Made by a program: the position numbers and the translations under genes. A stretch of 64,000 bases of DNA. It comes from Paenibacillus sp. J45TS6. Lineage in GTDB: Bacteria; Bacillota; Bacilli; Paenibacillales; Paenibacillaceae. Every line of letters begins with the position of its first letter. Position 1 is the stretch's first letter. The notes beneath the pieces were generated by a model. That model saw only the letters and a program-made list of their open reading frames with translations, was not told the origin of the DNA and made no database searches. Shown piece after piece: positions 25,790-34,358 of this stretch. The stretch covers positions 39,090 through 103,089 of the forward strand of contig NZ_BOSJ01000015.1 in the NCBI RefSeq assembly GCF_018403285.1, written 5' to 3'.

Positions 25790-27229
25790 TTACACCTTCA
25801 CTCTTCGTACAAACAAAGAGACGATGAGTCCAATAATAGAAGCAATAAAAGCGAACATGAATGCATTTTGTACGCCTGCTGTCAGAGCTCCTGACATAAA
25901 GATCGGATCATTCACATCACCTGCATGATCAGCCATATATGTCATCTGACCCGCAGACATAATACTAATCGCAATTGCTGTACCGATCGCACCTGCAATC
26001 TGCTGCAGCGTATTCATTACAGCGGCTCCATCTGGATAATACTCTTTCGGCAATTGATTAAGACCATTGGTTTGACCAGGCATCATAATCATCGCCACCC
26101 CGATAAAGAGACCGGTATGCATCAGAATAACAGCAATTGTCGAAGTGTCGGTTGTTACATTTGTGAACAAGAATGTGAATAGCGTAGTAATGATGAATCC
26201 AGGGAATACAAGTACTCTTGGTCCAAACTTGTCAAACAGTCGGCCTGTAAAGGGTGACATCAGTCCATTCACGATTCCCCCTGGCAGCAGCATTAGACCG
26301 GCAGAGAAAGCAGCTAACAATAGTCCACCTTTTAAGTACAGTGGCAGCAAGATGGAAGCCGACAAGATAAGCATCATACAAATAAATACAATGATAACGC
26401 CAAAGGTAAACATCTTGAATTTAAATACACGCAGGTTAAGCATAGGTTTTTCCATACGGAATTGTCTTATTGCGAACAAGGTAAGTCCGATGACTCCCAG
26501 AAGCAGCGGAACAATGACGAGTGAATCGCCCCATGAACCTGCCCCTTCTCCTGCATTACTGAATCCATATACAATACCGCCAAATCCAATGGTTGAAAGC
26601 AACACAGATAGAATATCAATCTTCGGTTTTGTAATGGTAGATACATTTTGCATGAATTTCAAGCCAAAGAAGAAAGTTAAAATAAGCAGCGGCAGACAGA
26701 ACCAGAAGATCCAGTGCCAGCTGAGTTTATCAACGACAAGACCAGACAATGTCGGACCTACAGCCGGAGCAAACGTAATAACAAGACCCATGGTTCCCAT
26801 TACGGTTCCGCGTTTGTGTGCCGGGAAAATAACAAGAATTACCGTAGTCATCAGCGGTAACAATAGTCCTGTTCCGATGGCCTGAATTACACGAGCAACG
26901 AGCAGTACGGCAAAACTAGGTGCCATAGCAGCCACAAGTGTACCCAGAATCGAGAATAGTAATGATGCACTAAACAGTTGTCTTGTAGAGAACCACTGCA
27001 GTAATAGGGCAGAGACAGGAACAAGAATTCCGAGCACAAGCAGATAGCCTGTAGTTAACCACTGAACCGCGTGGGTTTCAATACCATAATCACTCATGAT
27101 TTCGGTAAATGCCATGTTAAGTGCTGTTTCACTAAGTAAACCAATAAAAGCACCAATCATCAGTGCAATGGTAATGGGAACCGGCCTAATTGCCGGTTTT
27201 TCTAAAGATGACATCGTATGCTGACTCAA
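25790..27229 (-). CDS. DHA2-family MFS multidrug exporter (LmrB-like)
   Basis: 479-residue, 14-helix drug/H+ antiporter. Motif D1-like LNMAFTEIMSDYG near residue 40, motif A region (LFSASLLFSILGTLVAAMAP), motif C GLVITFAPAVGPTLSGLVVD (about 148-167) and the WHWIFWFCLPLLIL turn are characteristic of EmrB/QacA and LmrB proteins. Start TTG 27229 follows AGGAG by 9 nt; ATG at residue 6 is an alternative. It is the second gene of an operon whose first gene is a LmrA-like TetR repressor 80 bp upstream, with a LmrA-type box in the gap as well as before the repressor. Probable role is export of lincomycin-like or other amphiphilic drugs. Confidence 0.88.
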   Translation of the reverse strand: MSQHTMSSLEKPAIRPVPITIALMIGAFIGLLSETALNMAFTEIMSDYGIETHAVQWLTTGYLLVLGILVPVSALLLQWFSTRQLFSASLLFSILGTLVAAMAPSFAVLLVARVIQAIGTGLLLPLMTTVILVIFPAHKRGTVMGTMGLVITFAPAVGPTLSGLVVDKLSWHWIFWFCLPLLILTFFFGLKFMQNVSTITKPKIDILSVLLSTIGFGGIVYGFSNAGEGAGSWGDSLVIVPLLLGVIGLTLFAIRQFRMEKPMLNLRVFKFKMFTFGVIIVFICMMLILSASILLPLYLKGGLLLAAFSAGLMLLPGGIVNGLMSPFTGRLFDKFGPRVLVFPGFIITTLFTFLFTNVTTDTSTIAVILMHTGLFIGVAMIMMPGQTNGLNQLPKEYYPDGAAVMNTLQQIAGAIGTAIAISIMSAGQMTYMADHAGDVNDPIFMSGALTAGVQNAFMFAFIASIIGLIVSLFVRRVKV

Positions 27230-27257
27230 AAAAACACTCCTCTTATCACTATTTATC

Positions 27258-27282
27258 TATATTTAGACCAGTCTATATAATA
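27258..27282. promoter_or_regulatory. LmrA/QdoR-type box before the MFS gene
   Basis: TAGAC-CA-GTCTA core (27264-27275) in TATTTAGACCAGTCTATATA, resembling the B. subtilis LmrA/YxaF operator core TAGACCAGTC. It lies 30-50 nt upstream of the MFS start, suggesting a second, internal promoter or operator. Confidence 0.7.
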
Positions 27283-27310
27283 TGTCTGCAATACATGAGA
27301 GATTTCGGCT

Positions 27311-27880
27311 CTATTTTTTAAGTAAAGTGGGTAAATATTCGGCGACCACCTGCAGCGGCTGTCCATTTTTATTCGTAAGACAGCGCGTAATGGCTCCTTC
27401 GATCATACTGTTAATGAGCATGGATAACTTCGTAGCATGCTCAAGTTCAAATCCCTCTTTTATTAAACATATGCGATATGTTTCTTCCCACTTTTCAAAA
27501 GCTGCCTGACAAGCGAGTCGCAACGGTTCACTGATCAGCGACGTTTCAGCAGCAACGATACCGATGGGAATCCCTTCGAGTGTATCTACCTCGTTAAAGC
27601 AATCTACCATTTTTAAAATATGATTCTGAATTCCGGTTACCGCACTGACTTCTTTATTCAGACTTTTCAGGATATCCGCTTCTACAAATTCAGCCATCCT
27701 ATGTACAGCTTCTATAGCCAGTTGTTCCTTTCCATTCGGAAAATGATAGTACAAGGAACCTTTCGGTGCTCCACTTTCTTTCAGAATCTGATTTAGACCC
27801 GTTGCATGATAACCCTGCAAGTGAAAAAGACGTGTTGCTGCAGCAAGGATATTATCTCTGGAGTCATTCTTTGAATTCAA
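27311..27880 (-). CDS. TetR-family repressor (LmrA/YxaF-like)
   Basis: 189-residue TetR regulator. Residues 8-55 hold the HTH (ILAAATRLFHLQGYHATGLNQILKESGAPKGSLYYHFPNGKEQL), which is the sequence type of LmrA/QdoR; the C-terminal part (about 80-185) fits the TetR_C LmrA/YxaF domain, including AAETSLISEPLRLACQAAFEKWE. Start is TTG with GGGGGA upstream. Together with two TAGACCAGTC-type boxes this reproduces the B. subtilis lmrAB arrangement, where drug binding relieves repression of the pump. Gene-level identity as LmrA itself is not certain. Confidence 0.88.
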   Translation of the reverse strand: MNSKNDSRDNILAAATRLFHLQGYHATGLNQILKESGAPKGSLYYHFPNGKEQLAIEAVHRMAEFVEADILKSLNKEVSAVTGIQNHILKMVDCFNEVDTLEGIPIGIVAAETSLISEPLRLACQAAFEKWEETYRICLIKEGFELEHATKLSMLINSMIEGAITRCLTNKNGQPLQVVAEYLPTLLKK

Positions 27881-27904
27881 TCTTTTCCCCCATTTCTCAT
27901 AAAA

Positions 27905-27924
27905 TATAGTGACTGGTCTACTTA
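27905..27924. promoter_or_regulatory. LmrA/QdoR-type box before tetR
   Basis: TATAGTGACTGGTCTACTTA; reverse complement contains TAGACCAGTCACTATA, very close to the published LmrA/YxaF operator. It is 25-45 nt upstream of the repressor start. Confidence 0.72.
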
Positions 27925-27989
27925 TTTTCAGACTTTATTATTGTATAGAGGTCATTATTTACTGTCAATCTATTATTTATTAGTAATAC

Positions 27990-28028
27990 AAAAAAACTCT
28001 GAGCCTTCCATTACGGAAAACTCAGAGC
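27990..28028 (-). terminator. Terminator of the hybrid kinase gene
   Basis: CTCTGAG / CTCAGAG arms with an inner TCC/GGA pairing, followed on the minus strand by six T. Confidence 0.75.
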
Positions 28029-28047
28029 ATTGATGTCTCTATTTAAT

Positions 28048-29709
28048 CTATATGTTTGCTGTTAATTTTTTTGTTTGGAAGGCAATCAGCGCATTATATA
28101 GTTGCAATCTTCGGAAAGGTTTAAATGTTAAGAACTCATACCTCTTCTTCTGCTCGGCATTCAATGTCGTTCCAATGGGGGCTAGAAGTCCAATGGGCAC
28201 ATCCTCACCGAGGTATGCTCTAATATCGGATGATTCTTCTATACTGATATCCATTAATAGCAAATCATAAGTTAACCCCGACTGGATGTGGATCATCGCT
28301 TCCGCTGTAGATGCTACTTCTGTCTGTTCAATCCCCCAGCTTTTCAAGAGTCTACCCAGGGATTGCCTGCTTGTTTCGTTATCATCAATAATCAGGATCT
28401 TCATCTGTTTCAGAACAGATGAGGAGAATGGTAGATTATCATAACCGGCATATTCTTTAAACCCAAGAATAATACTGATTTTTGTCCCCTCAGAAACCTT
28501 ACTCTCTACTTCAATAGATCCATCCATCATGTTCACTAAATTTTGTGCGATAGCAAGACCAAGCCCTGTTCCACCGTAGTGATGAATATGGTCGTTTTCA
28601 TGAGCCTGGTAATAATACTGAAACAACTGAGATATTTTCTCTTCTGCTATACCTACGCCGCTATCCTGAATGGTAATTTGAATATACACCTGATCCTCAT
28701 CCGAAGAATTCAAAAGACGCAGACATACAAGGATTTCACCTTCATGCGTAAATTTCACTGCGTTACTCAGAAAATTAAGCAGAATCTGCCTTATTTTCTC
28801 AGCATCACCGAGGAGATATGTGGGGATGTCTGGAGCTACATCAAGAATAACTTCAACGGGCTTGCCTAATGTCCTAGGAGCCACTGTATAAATGGAATCT
28901 TCTACTGTAGCAACAAGATCAAACGGATCTTCTTCCAGTACAGCTTTGCCAGCTTCAATCTTACTATAGTCTAAAATATTATTTACAAGTGACAACAGCG
29001 AATTGTTGCTTGACTTCAATAGATCCATATACTCCTGTTGCTGCTCCGAAAGCTCCGTTGTTTCTAGTAGATCGGACATGCCTATCGTTCCATTTATTGA
29101 ATTACGAAGTTCGTGAGTGATCATGGCCAGAAATTCTGATTTATGTTGTGTCATCTGATCAGCCATTTGTACTTCATTACGTAACTTCTGGACTTTCAAT
29201 TCAAATTCTTTCTTATCTCGATATAGCATTTCATTCCGCTTCACTTCAAGATCGATAATTCTTTCCAGTTCAATAATGTAAGACAAGAACATCGCCATGG
29301 AAGATAGCGTCTGAATATCCTCATCTTTAATTACCGCTGAGCTGCTATCAAGCACGCATAACGTTCCAAATAATCTTCCGCTCTTATAACTAATCGGCAC
29401 TCCAACAAAGGAGTGATTCCCTATCTGCTCTGTAATATCTAATTCCTTCGTTATTGGATGCTCCAGAGTACTCGAGATAACAACCGGTTCTCTGCCAACC
29501 AAACTGCAATACGATTGCTTGTAAGGAAGCGAAACCCCTTCCTGTACGAGGATCTCTGCTCTGTTAAAAGCTTTCAATATCTTATTCGTTACACCATCAT
29601 TCGTAGCTATAAAAATAGTCTCTGCTTGGATCAGAGACTTCAACACATCAATAATATGACTTGCAGCCTCTTCAAAATTTTGAAAGAAACGTGATTTGTC
29701 CTTGATCAT
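28048..29709 (-). CDS. Cytoplasmic GAF-HisKA-HATPase-REC hybrid histidine kinase
   Basis: 553 residues, no membrane helix. Domains in order: GAF (about 15-155), coiled coil (155-190), HisKA with phospho-acceptor His199 in ITHELRNSING, HATPase_c (about 300-418; N-box NFLSNAVKF, G1 DSGVGI, G2 GGTGLGLAI), and a receiver domain (436-548) with acidic pair IDDNE (Asp442, Asp443), phospho-Asp487 in LLMDIS and the Lys of FKPF. Soluble hybrid kinases are uncommon in Firmicutes. No response-regulator gene is adjacent, so the output partner is elsewhere or signalling ends at the receiver. ATG with GAGGTGA 4 nt upstream; single gene. The GAF ligand is unknown. Confidence 0.9.
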   Translation of the reverse strand: MIKDKSRFFQNFEEAASHIIDVLKSLIQAETIFIATNDGVTNKILKAFNRAEILVQEGVSLPYKQSYCSLVGREPVVISSTLEHPITKELDITEQIGNHSFVGVPISYKSGRLFGTLCVLDSSSAVIKDEDIQTLSSMAMFLSYIIELERIIDLEVKRNEMLYRDKKEFELKVQKLRNEVQMADQMTQHKSEFLAMITHELRNSINGTIGMSDLLETTELSEQQQEYMDLLKSSNNSLLSLVNNILDYSKIEAGKAVLEEDPFDLVATVEDSIYTVAPRTLGKPVEVILDVAPDIPTYLLGDAEKIRQILLNFLSNAVKFTHEGEILVCLRLLNSSDEDQVYIQITIQDSGVGIAEEKISQLFQYYYQAHENDHIHHYGGTGLGLAIAQNLVNMMDGSIEVESKVSEGTKISIILGFKEYAGYDNLPFSSSVLKQMKILIIDDNETSRQSLGRLLKSWGIEQTEVASTAEAMIHIQSGLTYDLLLMDISIEESSDIRAYLGEDVPIGLLAPIGTTLNAEQKKRYEFLTFKPFRRLQLYNALIAFQTKKLTANI

Positions 29710-29859
29710 AGTTCACCTCTATTTCATACGACGCGATGAAACCTACCCAAAGTATACACTATATTTATAGATATTACCTGTTGATAAACCTTTATAAGGA
29801 TTATATTTCAAGAAAAGCTTGCCGAGCGATTACTACCGCCTCTATTCATTGATGCAAGT

Positions 29860-29892
29860 AAAAAACACGACCCATTACACGGATCGTGTTTG
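29860..29892. terminator. Terminator of the DUF6953-like gene
   Basis: AACACGA / TCGTGTT stem with CC/GG inner pair, six T on the minus strand, just past the small gene. Confidence 0.82.
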
Positions 29893-29900
29893 TATTTCTC

Positions 29901-30137
29901 TTAGGTCCAGCCCCACATAAATCCATCTCGATCCCAGGCGATTCGTCCCTTATGAAGTTTACGGAAAGCTTTCTTCACTTCTTTCTCTAGTGAGGCATTT
30001 CCATTCTCATTAACAAATACGAATTCCTCTCCAAAATGTTCCCGTACATAGCGAATGGCATCTTCTTGATATAAATTCCCCTTAAAACGAATTTCCTCTA
30101 CCATCCATTCGGCTACCTGTTCAGCTGTATATGACAT
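29901..30137 (-). CDS. Small conserved protein (DUF6953-like)
   Basis: 78 residues with no signal or membrane segment. Helical N-terminus (AEQVAEWMVEEIRFKGNLYQEDAIRYVREHFGEEFVFVNENG) followed by a charged helix and the aromatic end IAWDRDGFMWGWT; this pattern occurs in small conserved cytosolic proteins of Firmicutes annotated as DUF6953, and my assignment rests on memory of that pattern. Function unknown. ATG with GGGAAG about 10 nt upstream, own terminator, so a monocistronic gene. Confidence 0.75.
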   Translation of the reverse strand: MSYTAEQVAEWMVEEIRFKGNLYQEDAIRYVREHFGEEFVFVNENGNASLEKEVKKAFRKLHKGRIAWDRDGFMWGWT

Positions 30138-30239
30138 TCTTTATCTTCCCTTTCAATACCGTGTATAACTCTAGGTTTTCATTCATTTTAACACATTACG
30201 GGTCCATTTGTTTCTATTCATGATTGCAGCTTTATTCAC

Positions 30240-31067
30240 TTACTCCTTATTCAGTTTGGTCAGACGGAATTCCCTTCGGTATGATGTAGGCGTCACACCG
30301 GCCAAGCGCTTGAACCATTTGGCAAACTGTTTATCATCCTTTATACCAACGAGCGCGGCAACTTCTTTAATATGTAAGTTTGTACCTGTCAGTGCTTCTT
30401 TGGCTGCATCGAGCTTTAATCGGTGAATGTAACCCAGCACGCCAACACCAAACCTTTTCTTAAACATACGAGATAAATAATCTTTGTTATATCCCATTTG
30501 ATCTGCTATTTTCTCTACTGAAATATCTTCACTTTGTGCATGCAGACGAATCCATTCGAGAAGTTCGGGGAGCTGCGGATTCAGTGCCGAATACTCATCT
30601 GCATCTTGAAGCTGTTCTGCGAGTTCAATGAGAAGAGTGGTCAGAAAATAGTCTCCTGCTCTCCCTATTCGATACCCGCCGCTCCCTGCATGCAGAAGCT
30701 GACGTGCTAAAATATGTACTCGGTTTGGATTTGGGCATCTTGCATACCTTGGAATTTGTCCGTATGATTCTGCTACATCAGAGGGTGCTTGTTCAGGTAA
30801 TAAAAAATGAAACCAGTAAAATGAAACTCCAGGCTGGGAAAGCTTGTACCCACGGTGTCTTTCTCCAGGTTCAAGCAGCAGAACATCCCCTTCTTTCACT
30901 TCATACATTAACCCATTTACTTCGATAAAAATCACCCCGGATACGCCAATAATCAGTTCATAATCTTCGATCGTCCGGTCCATATGAGACCAAGATTCAT
31001 CCGATAGGAAGCGTCCGCCCATCACAAAAGTATACGGTTGCTGCAAATAAAGGGATAACAAATTCAT
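30240..31067 (-). CDS. AraC-family regulator with cupin sensor domain
   Basis: 275 residues from the preferred ATG 31067 (Met14 of the longer frame; AGAGGG and GGAGG just upstream). The N-terminal cupin-like arm (about 15-130; DVLLLEPGERHRGYKLSQPG) binds an effector, usually a sugar; the C-terminal 100 residues are two HTH motifs (VEKIADQMGYNKDYLSRMFKKRFG and IKEVAALVGIKDDKQFAKWFKRLAGVTPTSYRR). It is divergent from a GH127 beta-L-arabinofuranosidase gene only 122 bp away, so it most likely activates that gene in response to an arabinose-containing oligosaccharide. Confidence 0.88.
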   Translation of the reverse strand: MNLLSLYLQQPYTFVMGGRFLSDESWSHMDRTIEDYELIIGVSGVIFIEVNGLMYEVKEGDVLLLEPGERHRGYKLSQPGVSFYWFHFLLPEQAPSDVAESYGQIPRYARCPNPNRVHILARQLLHAGSGGYRIGRAGDYFLTTLLIELAEQLQDADEYSALNPQLPELLEWIRLHAQSEDISVEKIADQMGYNKDYLSRMFKKRFGVGVLGYIHRLKLDAAKEALTGTNLHIKEVAALVGIKDDKQFAKWFKRLAGVTPTSYRREFRLTKLNKE

Positions 31068-31189
31068 TTCCTCCTTCCCTCTCATTATGAGGTCAGTTTT
31101 TGACACCTATTATACCTTACCTTCTACCGACAAAGGGCAGCATTCTGCACTATGATGTAATAAAAGATCATGAAATGGAGAGTGAGATC

Positions 31190-33163
31190 ATGAATAAAGT
31201 ATCCAGTGCGTTTCAATCTCAGCCTTTACCGCTAAAAAATATAGCCATTAACGATTCCTATTGGACTCCTTATGTTGAACTTGTTAAAAATACCGTTATC
31301 CCTTACCAATGGGATGCACTCAATGATGCGATCCCTGACGCTGAACCAAGCAGAGCTATTCGTAATTTCCGCATTGCTGCCGGACTTGAGGAAGGTGAGT
31401 TCCATGGTTTTGTATTTCAGGATACTGACCTGTACAAATGGCTCGAAGCCGTTGGCTTCTCCCTATCCAATTCCCCAGACCCTGACCTTGCCAAGATCGC
31501 GGATGAAGCCATTGACCTGATTGCCGCTGCACAAGATGAGGACGGTTACATCAATACCTATTTCATGGTTGCTGCACCGGATAAACGACTGACCAATCTG
31601 CATGACTGTCATGAATTTTATACGGCGGGTCATTTAATTGAAGCGGCTGTTGCCTATTACGAAGGTACAGGTAAAACCAAACTTTTGGATGTAGCAAAGA
31701 AATTCGCTGACTTCATCTGCCTTACATATGGACCAGAGCCCGGTCAAATTCGAGGATATGATGGTCATCAGGAGATTGAGCTTGCTCTCATTAAACTGTA
31801 CCAAGTAACTGGCGATACAAAATACTTGAATCTCAGCTCTTTCTTTATTGATGAAAGAGGTCAACAACCAAGTTTCTTCCACGAAGAATGGGAACGCCGG
31901 GGACGGAAGTCATTCTGGACAGGAGATGTTGTACAGAAAGAATTCCCTAGCCTCGAATACTGGCAGGCGCACAAACCCGTTCGGGAGCAAGAAGTAGCCG
32001 TAGGCCATGCGGTACGTGCGGTCTACATGTATACGGCAATGGCGGATTTAGCCATCCTTAAAGGGGATCAGGAACTCCTGAATGCTTGCAAAAGATTATG
32101 GAATAACATTGTCCATAAGCAAATGTATGTTAATGGCAGCATCGGTTCAACTCATCACGGGGAAGCCTTTACTTTTGACTATGACCTGCCTAATGATACG
32201 AATTACTCCGAAACCTGTGCATCCATTGGCCTTATTTTCTTTGCTAGACGCATGCTTCAAGCAGAGATGAAAGGTGAATACGCAGATGTGATGGAGCGCG
32301 CACTCTACAATACGGTAACCGCCGGAATCGCTGAGGATGGAAAACATTATTTCTATGTAAATCCGATGGAAGTATGGCCGGAAGCGAGCAAAGGAAATCC
32401 AGGCAAACATCATGTGAAAGCAGTTCGCCAAAAATGGTATGGCTGTGCTTGCTGTCCTCCTAACGTTGCCCGTTTGTTATCTTCCCTTGGCTCATACATC
32501 TTTACTGCAAGCGAGGATACGCTTTATACCCATCTATATATCGGTAATGAAACACAGGTCACGCTCGGCTCTAGTAAAGCGACAATTGAGCTTACAAGTG
32601 AATTACCTTGGAAAGGACTAGCAAGTTTACAAGTCCAAGAAGTAGAAGGCGATGGAATATTCACTCTAGCGGTACGTGTACCATCCTGGTCTCAGGACAC
32701 CTCCTTCCGCGTGAATGGAGAAGAAATTACGGCTGAAATTCGAGATGGATATGCCTACTTCAAACGCACATGGAAGCAAGGCGATCAGTTGTCCATTCAT
32801 TTTGATATGCAAGCACGGCGCCTCTATTCTCATTCAAACGTGAGAGCAAACGCAGGCCGTGTAGCCCTTCAGCGCGGTCCGCTCGTTTATTGTCTGGAAG
32901 AAATGGATAACGTCTCTCCACTGACATCCGTTCGTCTGCCGGCAGATGCTGAGATTCGCGAAGTAACCGGCATATGGAATGATGAAATTGTATTCCTTGA
33001 AATAGACGGTATCCGTCAAGAAGAAGATACAGAACAGAAAGACACTCTCTACTCTACTGCATCGCCGAAGCAGGAAGCCCAGCGGCTGCTGGCTGTTCCA
33101 TACACGTTATGGGGCAACCGTACACCAGGTGAGATGCAGGTTTGGATCCGAGAACAGTCCTAA
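31190..33163 (+). CDS. Glycoside hydrolase family 127 (beta-L-arabinofuranosidase)
   Basis: 657 residues from ATG 31190 (SD GGAGAG at 9 nt; upstream in-frame codons are non-coding-looking). An (alpha/alpha)6 barrel carries the GH127 site: Glu341 and Cys343 in NYSETCASIG and Cys421, Cys422 in GCACCPPN, equivalent to the zinc ligands and Cys nucleophile of HypBA1 (Glu338, Cys340, Cys417, Cys418). The C-terminal beta-sandwich (about 450-650) is normal. No signal peptide, so it acts on imported arabino-oligosaccharides. No transporter or arabinose catabolic genes are adjacent. A weak promoter (CCGACA-N18-TATGAT, 31127-31156) precedes it. Confidence 0.92.
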   Translation: MNKVSSAFQSQPLPLKNIAINDSYWTPYVELVKNTVIPYQWDALNDAIPDAEPSRAIRNFRIAAGLEEGEFHGFVFQDTDLYKWLEAVGFSLSNSPDPDLAKIADEAIDLIAAAQDEDGYINTYFMVAAPDKRLTNLHDCHEFYTAGHLIEAAVAYYEGTGKTKLLDVAKKFADFICLTYGPEPGQIRGYDGHQEIELALIKLYQVTGDTKYLNLSSFFIDERGQQPSFFHEEWERRGRKSFWTGDVVQKEFPSLEYWQAHKPVREQEVAVGHAVRAVYMYTAMADLAILKGDQELLNACKRLWNNIVHKQMYVNGSIGSTHHGEAFTFDYDLPNDTNYSETCASIGLIFFARRMLQAEMKGEYADVMERALYNTVTAGIAEDGKHYFYVNPMEVWPEASKGNPGKHHVKAVRQKWYGCACCPPNVARLLSSLGSYIFTASEDTLYTHLYIGNETQVTLGSSKATIELTSELPWKGLASLQVQEVEGDGIFTLAVRVPSWSQDTSFRVNGEEITAEIRDGYAYFKRTWKQGDQLSIHFDMQARRLYSHSNVRANAGRVALQRGPLVYCLEEMDNVSPLTSVRLPADAEIREVTGIWNDEIVFLEIDGIRQEEDTEQKDTLYSTASPKQEAQRLLAVPYTLWGNRTPGEMQVWIREQS

Positions 33164-33198
33164 TTAAAATATAACACCGCAACCTCAGTACCATTCAA

Positions 33199-33240
33199 AG
33201 AAGAGCCAAGTCTATTTAGACTTGGCTCTTCTCACTTTTA
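33199..33240. terminator. Strong bidirectional hairpin after GH127
   Basis: A perfect 16-bp inverted repeat (AGAAGAGCCAAGTCTA arms, TT centre) at 33199-33232, between convergent genes; the U-tract is short on both sides. Confidence 0.82.
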
Positions 33241-33281
33241 AACCCACGATCGATCTAGCAAGTTCTATCTCTATTCCCTGC

Positions 33282-34337
33282 TCATTTTGCTGTATATTTC
33301 TTAACTGCCGGCATAATTACGGTTGCGATCAGTTCAATGTTTTTCATTACTTTATCCATTGGCATTCCACCAAAATCAATTTCAGCCATAAAACGTTGTT
33401 GATTATATAATTCATGTTGATACAGCATTTTTTCAATGATTTGCTCTGGGCTGCCCACCATTAGTGCATCACGGTAATCTATTGCTTGTGTGAATTGTTG
33501 CTTCGGATAGCCACTCCCTTTCAGTGCTCTCATCCCTGCATTAAGGTAAGGGTAATAATCACGAAGGGCATCCTGTGAATCCTTTGCAGTATAGAACAAG
33601 CTTGTCGTTGCTACAGGTAAGGTTTCAGGATCAAAACCACTTTCCTCTGCAGCCATACGGTAGGCATCTACAGATTGCTTGAAGTTTATCGCAGGTCCAC
33701 CAAGCGTGGTCAGCATCATCGGAACTCCTGCACGTCCCGCTTTTATTGCACTCGCTGGAGGTCCGCCTACTGCCCGCCATATCGGCATTTGACCATGGAG
33801 TGGTTGTGGTAAGATCCCTGCATGTTTCAGCGGTGCTCTGAACTGACCTTCCCATGTAACGAACTCTTCCTTGTTCAGTTTCATAAGCAGTTCCATCTTC
33901 TCTTCAAACAATTCTTCATAGTCCTGAACATCATACCCAAGTAAGCTATACGCTCCCACTCTTGATCCGCGCCCTGCAACAATCTCAGCACGACCGCCTG
34001 ATATTAGATCGAGCGTTGCAAAATCTTCGTACACACGAACAGGATCTGAGGTACTGAGTACCGTTGCTGAACTCGCTATTTTAATATGTTTCGTAGCTTG
34101 TGCAATTGCTCCCAAAATTACGGTATGTGCTTGTGTCGTAAAATAGTTCTGGTGACTTTCCCCTACGGCAAAAACATCCAGTCCCGCTTCATCCGCCAAT
34201 TGGCTCGCTTCAATCAATTCATGAATACGTTGCTGCGCAGGAATACGTTTCCCTGTCATAGGATCAATTAAGTGCTCACCAATAGAATATAATCCAAATT
34301 CAATGCCTTTATTTGTGTCTATCCGGTATTGTTCCAT
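33282..34337 (-). CDS. LLM-class flavin-dependent oxidoreductase
   Basis: 351 residues of the bacterial luciferase-like monooxygenase fold. The N-terminus GIEFGLYSIGEHL, then LADEAGLDVFAVGESH (a His/Glu equivalent of the flavin pocket), SSATVLSTSDPVRVYEDFATLDLISGGRAEIVAGRGS and GGPPASAIKAGRAGVPMM are family motifs. Uses FMNH2 supplied by a reductase, which is not encoded nearby. Lies 21 bp downstream of an extradiol-dioxygenase-like gene and behind a MarR gene, so it probably shares a role in quinone/aromatic detoxification. Substrate unknown. Confidence 0.87.
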   Translation of the reverse strand: MEQYRIDTNKGIEFGLYSIGEHLIDPMTGKRIPAQQRIHELIEASQLADEAGLDVFAVGESHQNYFTTQAHTVILGAIAQATKHIKIASSATVLSTSDPVRVYEDFATLDLISGGRAEIVAGRGSRVGAYSLLGYDVQDYEELFEEKMELLMKLNKEEFVTWEGQFRAPLKHAGILPQPLHGQMPIWRAVGGPPASAIKAGRAGVPMMLTTLGGPAINFKQSVDAYRMAAEESGFDPETLPVATTSLFYTAKDSQDALRDYYPYLNAGMRALKGSGYPKQQFTQAIDYRDALMVGSPEQIIEKMLYQHELYNQQRFMAEIDFGGMPMDKVMKNIELIATVIMPAVKKYTAK

Positions 34338-34358
34338 CTCTATATCTCTCCTTCGTAA

